DNA of 64,000 nucleotides from Streptomyces antibioticus (GTDB lineage: Bacteria; Actinomycetota; Actinomycetes; Streptomycetales; Streptomycetaceae): the NCBI RefSeq assembly GCF_001514065.1, contig NZ_KQ948423.1:310001-374000 (forward strand). The letters are read 5' to 3'. Position numbers and translations under genes: made by a program. Shown in pieces: positions 59,975 through 64,000 of this stretch. The notes under the pieces were generated by a model. That model was given only the letters and a program-made list of their open reading frames with translations, did no database searches and was not told the DNA's origin. Position 1 is the first letter of the stretch. Each line of letters starts with the position of its first letter.

Positions 59975-62425
59975 GTGAGACGAACCCCCAGACAGGCGAC
60001 CAGACAGGCCACCGGAGCGGCGACCCGACCGGCGACCCGACCGGCGACCGCCGCCGGAGCCCTCGCGGCCACCGCCGCGCTGCTGGCCCTCGGCCTCCAG
60101 ACGGTCCCCGCGACCGCCGCGCCCGCCTCCCCCCACCCGAGCCCGCTGCGCACCGGCGGCCTGGAGGCCAAGCTCTCCCCGGCCCAGCGCACCGCACTCA
60201 TCAAGAGCGCCGACGCGAAGACGGGCGCCACCGCCAGGACCCTCGGCCTCGGCGCCAAGGAGAAGCTGGTCGTCAAGGACGTCGTCAAGGACAACGACGG
60301 CTCCCTGCACACCCGTTACGAGCGCACCTACGCCGGCCTCCCCGTCCTCGGCGGCGACCTGGTCGTGCACACACCCCCGGCCGCCCAGGCCACGGGCACG
60401 CTCAGCACCACCTTCAACAACAACCGCCGTACCGTCTCGGTGAAGTCCACGACCGCCACCTTCGGCAAGGCGGCCGCCGAGTCCAAGGCGCTGAAGACCG
60501 CCAAGGCGCTCAAGGCCGAGGCCCCGGCCGCGCAGAGCGCCCGCAAGGTGATCTGGGCCGGCAAGGGCACCCCGAAGCTCGCCTGGGAGACGGTCGTCAC
60601 CGGCTTCCAGGACGACGGCACACCCAGCAAGCTGCACGTGATCACCGACGCCGCGACCGGCGCCGAACTCTCCCGCTTCGAGGGCGTCGAGACCGGCACC
60701 GGCAACAGCCAGTACAGCGGCACGGTCACCATCGGGACCACGCTGTCCGGTTCGACGTACCAGCTGTACGACACCTCGCGCGGCGGTCACAAGACGTACA
60801 GCCTCAACAACGGCACGTCCGGCACCGGCACGCTGATGACCGACGCCGACGACACCTGGGGCACCGGGTCCGGGTCCAACACCCAGACCGCGGGCGTCGA
60901 CGCGCACTACGGCGCCCAGGTCACCTGGGACTTCTACAAGAACACCTTCGGCCGCAGCGGCATCAAGAACGACGGCGTGGCGGCCTACTCCCGCGTCCAC
61001 TACAGCTCGGCGTACGTCAACGCCTTCTGGGACGACGACTGCTTCTGCATGACGTACGGCGACGGCACCAGCAGCACCCACGCGCTGACCTCGCTGGACG
61101 TGGCCGGGCACGAGATGACCCACGGCGTCACCTCCAACACGGCGGGCCTCAACTACACCGGTGAGTCGGGGGGCTTGAACGAAGCCACCTCCGACATCTT
61201 CGGCACCGGCGTGGAGTTCTACGCCAACAACTCCACCGACGTCGGCGACTACCTCATCGGTGAGAAGATCGACATCAACGGCGACGGCACGCCGCTGCGT
61301 TACATGGACAAGCCCAGCAAGGACGGTTCGTCGGCGGACAGTTGGTACTCGGGCGTCGGCAACCTCGACGTGCACTACTCGTCCGGCCCCGCGAACCACA
61401 TGTTCTACCTGCTGAGCGAGGGCAGCGGCAGCAAGACCATCAACGGCGTCACCTACAACAGCACGACCTCCGACGGGGTCGCCGTCGCCGGCATCGGCCG
61501 GGCCGCCGCCCTCCAGATCTGGTACAAGGCGCTGACGACGTACATGACGTCCAGCACCAACTACGCGGGCGCCCGCACCGCCGCCCTCAGCGCCGCCGCG
61601 GCCCTCTACGGCACCAGCTCCACGCAGTACGCCGGGGTCGGCAACGCCTTCGCGGGCATCAACGTCGGCAGCCACATCACGGTCCCGAGCACCGGTGTCA
61701 CGGTCACCAACCCGGGCAGCCAGACCTCGACCGTCGGCACCGCGGTGAGCCTTCAGATCAGCGCGAGCAGCACCAACAGCGGCTCGCTGACGTACGCGGC
61801 GACCGGTCTGCCCGCCGGCCTGTCGATCAACAGCTCCACCGGCGTCATCTCCGGCACCCCGACCACGGCCGGGTCCTCCAGCCCGACGGTCACGGTGACC
61901 GACAGCACCGGCGCGACCGGCACCGCCTCCTTCACCTGGACCGTCAACTCCAGTGGTGGCGGCGGCAGTTGCACCTCCACCCAGCTGCTGGGCAACGCGG
62001 GCTTCGAATCCGGCAACACCACCTGGACCGCCACCAGCGGCGTCATCACCAACGACACCGGCGAGGCCGCCCGCACCGGCTCCTACAAGGCCTGGCTCGA
62101 CGGCTACGGCTCCACCCACACCGACACGCTCTCCCAGTCGGTGACGATCCCGAGCGGCTGCACCGGCACCACGTTCACCTTCTACCTGCACATCGACACG
62201 GCCGAGACCACCACCAGCACCCAGTACGACAAGCTGACGGTCACCGCCGGGTCGACCACCCTGGCCACGTACTCCAACCTCAACGCGGCCTCCGGGTACG
62301 TCCAGAAGTCGTTCAGCCTGTCGGCCTTCGCGGGCACGACGGTGACGCTGAAGTTCTCCGGTGTCGAGGACTCCTCGCTCCAGACGAGCTTCGTCGTCGA
62401 CGACACGGCGGTGACGACCAGCTGA
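59975..62425 (+). CDS. Secreted M4-family (thermolysin-type) metallopeptidase
   Basis: The 816-residue preproenzyme starts at GTG 59975. Signal peptide: an Arg/Thr-rich n-region (VRRTPRQATRQATGAATRP) and core ending VPATAA. FTP/PepSY pro-region follows to about 240. The zinc site is HEMTH (379-383), with the third ligand in GGLNEATSD; the catalytic base is the Glu of HEMTH. The M4 C-terminal domain includes VHYSSGPANHMFYLL and GIGRAAALQIWYKALT. It is followed by a He_PIG Ig-like domain (PAGLSINSSTGVISGTPT) and a C-terminal jelly-roll beginning QLLGNAGFESG. It degrades extracellular protein. Confidence 0.95.
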   Translation: MRRTPRQATRQATGAATRPATRPATAAGALAATAALLALGLQTVPATAAPASPHPSPLRTGGLEAKLSPAQRTALIKSADAKTGATARTLGLGAKEKLVVKDVVKDNDGSLHTRYERTYAGLPVLGGDLVVHTPPAAQATGTLSTTFNNNRRTVSVKSTTATFGKAAAESKALKTAKALKAEAPAAQSARKVIWAGKGTPKLAWETVVTGFQDDGTPSKLHVITDAATGAELSRFEGVETGTGNSQYSGTVTIGTTLSGSTYQLYDTSRGGHKTYSLNNGTSGTGTLMTDADDTWGTGSGSNTQTAGVDAHYGAQVTWDFYKNTFGRSGIKNDGVAAYSRVHYSSAYVNAFWDDDCFCMTYGDGTSSTHALTSLDVAGHEMTHGVTSNTAGLNYTGESGGLNEATSDIFGTGVEFYANNSTDVGDYLIGEKIDINGDGTPLRYMDKPSKDGSSADSWYSGVGNLDVHYSSGPANHMFYLLSEGSGSKTINGVTYNSTTSDGVAVAGIGRAAALQIWYKALTTYMTSSTNYAGARTAALSAAAALYGTSSTQYAGVGNAFAGINVGSHITVPSTGVTVTNPGSQTSTVGTAVSLQISASSTNSGSLTYAATGLPAGLSINSSTGVISGTPTTAGSSSPTVTVTDSTGATGTASFTWTVNSSGGGGSCTSTQLLGNAGFESGNTTWTATSGVITNDTGEAARTGSYKAWLDGYGSTHTDTLSQSVTIPSGCTGTTFTFYLHIDTAETTTSTQYDKLTVTAGSTTLATYSNLNAASGYVQKSFSLSAFAGTTVTLKFSGVEDSSLQTSFVVDDTAVTTS

Positions 62426-62427
62426 GC

Positions 62428-63396
62428 TCAGTGCTGGGCGAACTGCACACTCGTCCCCTGGACGACGTCCGGCCGTAGGGCGATCCCGTTCACCGTCAGC
62501 TGCTCCCCGTAGATGTCGGTGACGCGGATCGCCCCGCCGCAGCCGGCCCCGTGCTCGGAGAGGAAGTAGTTGTACGAGGTACGGGGCAGCACGGTCCAGC
62601 CGCCACTGGTACGCACCTCCAGCCGCGCCACCGGATTCCGGTGGCCGGAGACCTGGATGCCGCACCAGTAGCGGCTGGACCCGGTCTTGTACCGAAGCGA
62701 GAGCTTCTGGCTCGTGCTGGGGCTCACCAGGCTCCAGGTGATCGGTATCTGGCCCTTGACCGGGGCGGCGAGCTTCGCGAACGCCTCGGCGCTGAGGTCG
62801 AGTTGGCCGACCCGGCAGGGCGCGGGGCACTCGTTCGTGATCCGTACGGTGATCGACGCGCCGCCCGCGGCCCGGACCCGGACGTACGCCCCGCACGCCT
62901 TGGACGTCTCGTAGTCGGCGGTGTTCATGGCGGCGGTCAGGACGGTGCCGGCCGCACCGAAGGTGCAGGCGCCGTCGCCGTTCCCGGCGTCGTAGAAGGT
63001 GGCGACACCGCTGTAGGTGACGCCGGGCCTGATCCGGCCCGCCAACGAGCCTGTTCCGGCAGGGGCTTTGGCGGTGGCCTTGGGACGCTTGGCAGTGGTG
63101 GCCTTCGGGGTGGCCTTCTTGCTCGCCGAAGCCGAGGCCGAAGCGGAAGCGGACGCCGATGCGGAGGCCGACGCGCTCGGAGTCGGCGACGGGGTCGCGG
63201 ACGGCGTGCCCGTCACCGCACCGGACCCGGCGCTCGCCGCGCGGCCGGCGTCCGCCACCGACACGGCGTCCCCCGAGCCGCCACCGGGCCGGAACGCCAC
63301 GATCACGGACGCGATGAGCGCCACGGCCCCCACCGCGACGGCGATGAGAAGGGCACGCGACTTGCGGGGACGGCGATGCGAGGAGGGAGGTGCCAC
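62428..63396 (-). CDS. Membrane-anchored expansin-like protein
   Basis: The 322-residue protein has a short basic N-terminus, one transmembrane helix (ALLIAVAVGAVALIASVIVAF), a long Ser/Ala repeat linker and a Lys/Ala/Pro stretch. Expansin-type domains follow: a double-psi beta-barrel (VTYSGVATFYDAGNGDGACTF, RITNECPAPCRVGQLDLS) and a CBM63-like domain (YWCGIQVSGHRNPVARLEVR). Expansins loosen polysaccharide networks without hydrolysis. The acid Asp of GQLDLS is present. GTG 63396 follows AAGGA. The stop is 2 bp from that of the convergent M4 protease. Confidence 0.9.
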   Translation of the reverse strand: MAPPSSHRRPRKSRALLIAVAVGAVALIASVIVAFRPGGGSGDAVSVADAGRAASAGSGAVTGTPSATPSPTPSASASASASASASASASASKKATPKATTAKRPKATAKAPAGTGSLAGRIRPGVTYSGVATFYDAGNGDGACTFGAAGTVLTAAMNTADYETSKACGAYVRVRAAGGASITVRITNECPAPCRVGQLDLSAEAFAKLAAPVKGQIPITWSLVSPSTSQKLSLRYKTGSSRYWCGIQVSGHRNPVARLEVRTSGGWTVLPRTSYNYFLSEHGAGCGGAIRVTDIYGEQLTVNGIALRPDVVQGTSVQFAQH

Positions 63397-63493
63397 GTCG
63401 GGTCCTTCTGTGTCGGGTGGGGCTCCGGGGACGGAGACCTTCGACGTACAGTCGCCGCAGAATCCCAGAAGGTTGCCGCGCGGGAGGCGGAAA

Positions 63494-64000
63494 ATGAAAA
63501 CAACGGTGACTCTCCTGCACCCGGGGGCGATGGGCGCCCCGGTCGGCGGCCAGGCGACCCGCACGGGAACCCGTGTCCTGTACGTCCCGGCCGGCCGCGG
63601 CCCGGCCTCCGTGGAACGGGCGCGCCGGGCAGGCCTGGAGGCGGCCGGCTCCCTCGCATCCGCCCTGTCCGTCAGCGACCTGGTCCTCTCCGTCTGTCCG
63701 CCGCACGCCGCCGAGGACGTCGCCCACGAGGTCCTGGAGCACGACTTCCGGGGCGTCTACGTCGAGGCCAACGCCATCAGCCCGGACCGCGCGACCCGCA
63801 TCGGCAAGGCCTGCGCAGAGCGCGGCGCGCTGATGGTCGACGGCTCGATCATCGGCGGCCCTCCGGCGGGCGGCACCGGCCCCCGCCTCTATCTGAGCGG
63901 CGACGCGCAGGCGGTGGCGAGGGCGGCCGCGTTGTTCGACGGCACCGATGTCGTCGCCCGCCCTCTGGACGCCGGGATCGGCGCGGCATCCGCGCTCAAG
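63494..64000 (+). CDS. NAD(P)-dependent oxidoreductase, 6PGDH-like (5' part)
   Basis: The frame is open from ATG 63494, preceded by GGGAGGCGG, to the window end, giving 169 residues. It begins with a dinucleotide-binding fold (VTLLHPGAMGAPVGGQAT) and continues with SVSDLVLSVCPPHAAEDVA and NAISPDRATRIGKACAERGALMVDGSIIGGPP. This is the beta-hydroxyacid dehydrogenase/6-phosphogluconate dehydrogenase NAD-binding pattern, probably with a DUF1932 C-terminus beyond the window. Substrate unknown. It is divergent from the expansin gene. Confidence 0.88.
   Translation, partial: MKTTVTLLHPGAMGAPVGGQATRTGTRVLYVPAGRGPASVERARRAGLEAAGSLASALSVSDLVLSVCPPHAAEDVAHEVLEHDFRGVYVEANAISPDRATRIGKACAERGALMVDGSIIGGPPAGGTGPRLYLSGDAQAVARAAALFDGTDVVARPLDAGIGAASALK

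Noticed and set aside
63122-63180. Alternating Ser/Ala codon repeat considered as a DNA-level regulatory repeat
   Set aside because: It encodes the linker of the expansin-like protein and follows its frame.
1-64000. tRNA, rRNA, transposase, integrase, attachment site or replication origin
   Set aside because: I looked for cloverleaf-like segments with GTTCGA loops, transposase or integrase motifs and DnaA-box clusters by eye and found none convincing; a covariance-model scan would be decisive.

Overview
The window is typical chromosomal DNA of a Streptomyces species. It has very high GC, strong third-position GC bias, many GTG and some TTG starts, Tat and Sec secreted hydrolases, and long chains of genes with 4-nt ATGA/GTGA overlaps. 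Gene content and order from the sugar ABC transporter through matB to mbl match what I recall of the S. coelicolor SCO2405-SCO2452 core region. That synteny is from memory, not from a search.

Layout. 1-5.1 kb: 3' half of a multiple-monosaccharide ABC transporter operon (ATPase, permease), a galactose mutarotase, and an aminotransferase with a long proline-rich tail. 5.2-10.7 kb: a small secreted protein, an AAA/DUF234 ATPase with a perfect operator-like palindrome, and a two-gene conflict module (Trypco2-like protein plus trypsin-NACHT-LRR protein). 10.8-17.2 kb: Tat-exported intradiol dioxygenase, DUF4360 secreted protein, Rrf2 regulator, an apparently nucleophile-less GH35 protein, and GH51 arabinofuranosidase. 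17.4-20.6 kb: a three-gene unit of HExxH peptidase-like protein, MAB_1171c-type membrane protein and FAD oxidoreductase. 20.7-22.3 kb: IclR regulator and SMP-30 lactonase. 22.5-26 kb: two tandem TerD-family genes, the first fused to a PD-(D/E)XK nuclease-like domain. 26-27.4 kb: PucR regulator and a 50-residue membrane peptide.

27.5-39.6 kb: a cell-envelope polysaccharide locus. It has a DUF3068 protein with its own strong promoter, then nine tightly packed genes: GT4 glycosyltransferase, methyltransferase, giant AftD-like arabinofuranosyltransferase, condensation-fold protein, second methyltransferase, DMT transporter, Trm112-like protein, FkbM methyltransferase and an unknown. 39.7-48.2 kb: MEDS-STAS signalling protein, large NB-ARC/LuxR regulator, ATP-grasp ligase, MerR-PP2C fusion behind a 19-bp-spacer promoter, and the matB/carboxyltransferase pair.

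48.2-56 kb: the most unusual locus, a co-translated four-gene set of Trypco1, trypsin-VMAP, MoxR AAA+ ATPase and a 1536-residue SAV_2336-type protein that strings together vWA-like, pseudokinase, SARP/BTAD and HAD-like segments, with the two enzyme-like folds lacking key catalytic residues. It belongs to the class of NTP-dependent, protease-armed biological-conflict systems. 56-64 kb: mbl (MreB-like), a GAF histidine kinase with a degraded ATP site, a MEDS-HATPase protein, an M4 metalloprotease, an expansin-like protein and the start of an NAD(P)-binding oxidoreductase. I saw no rRNA, tRNA, CRISPR array, transposase, integrase or attachment site.
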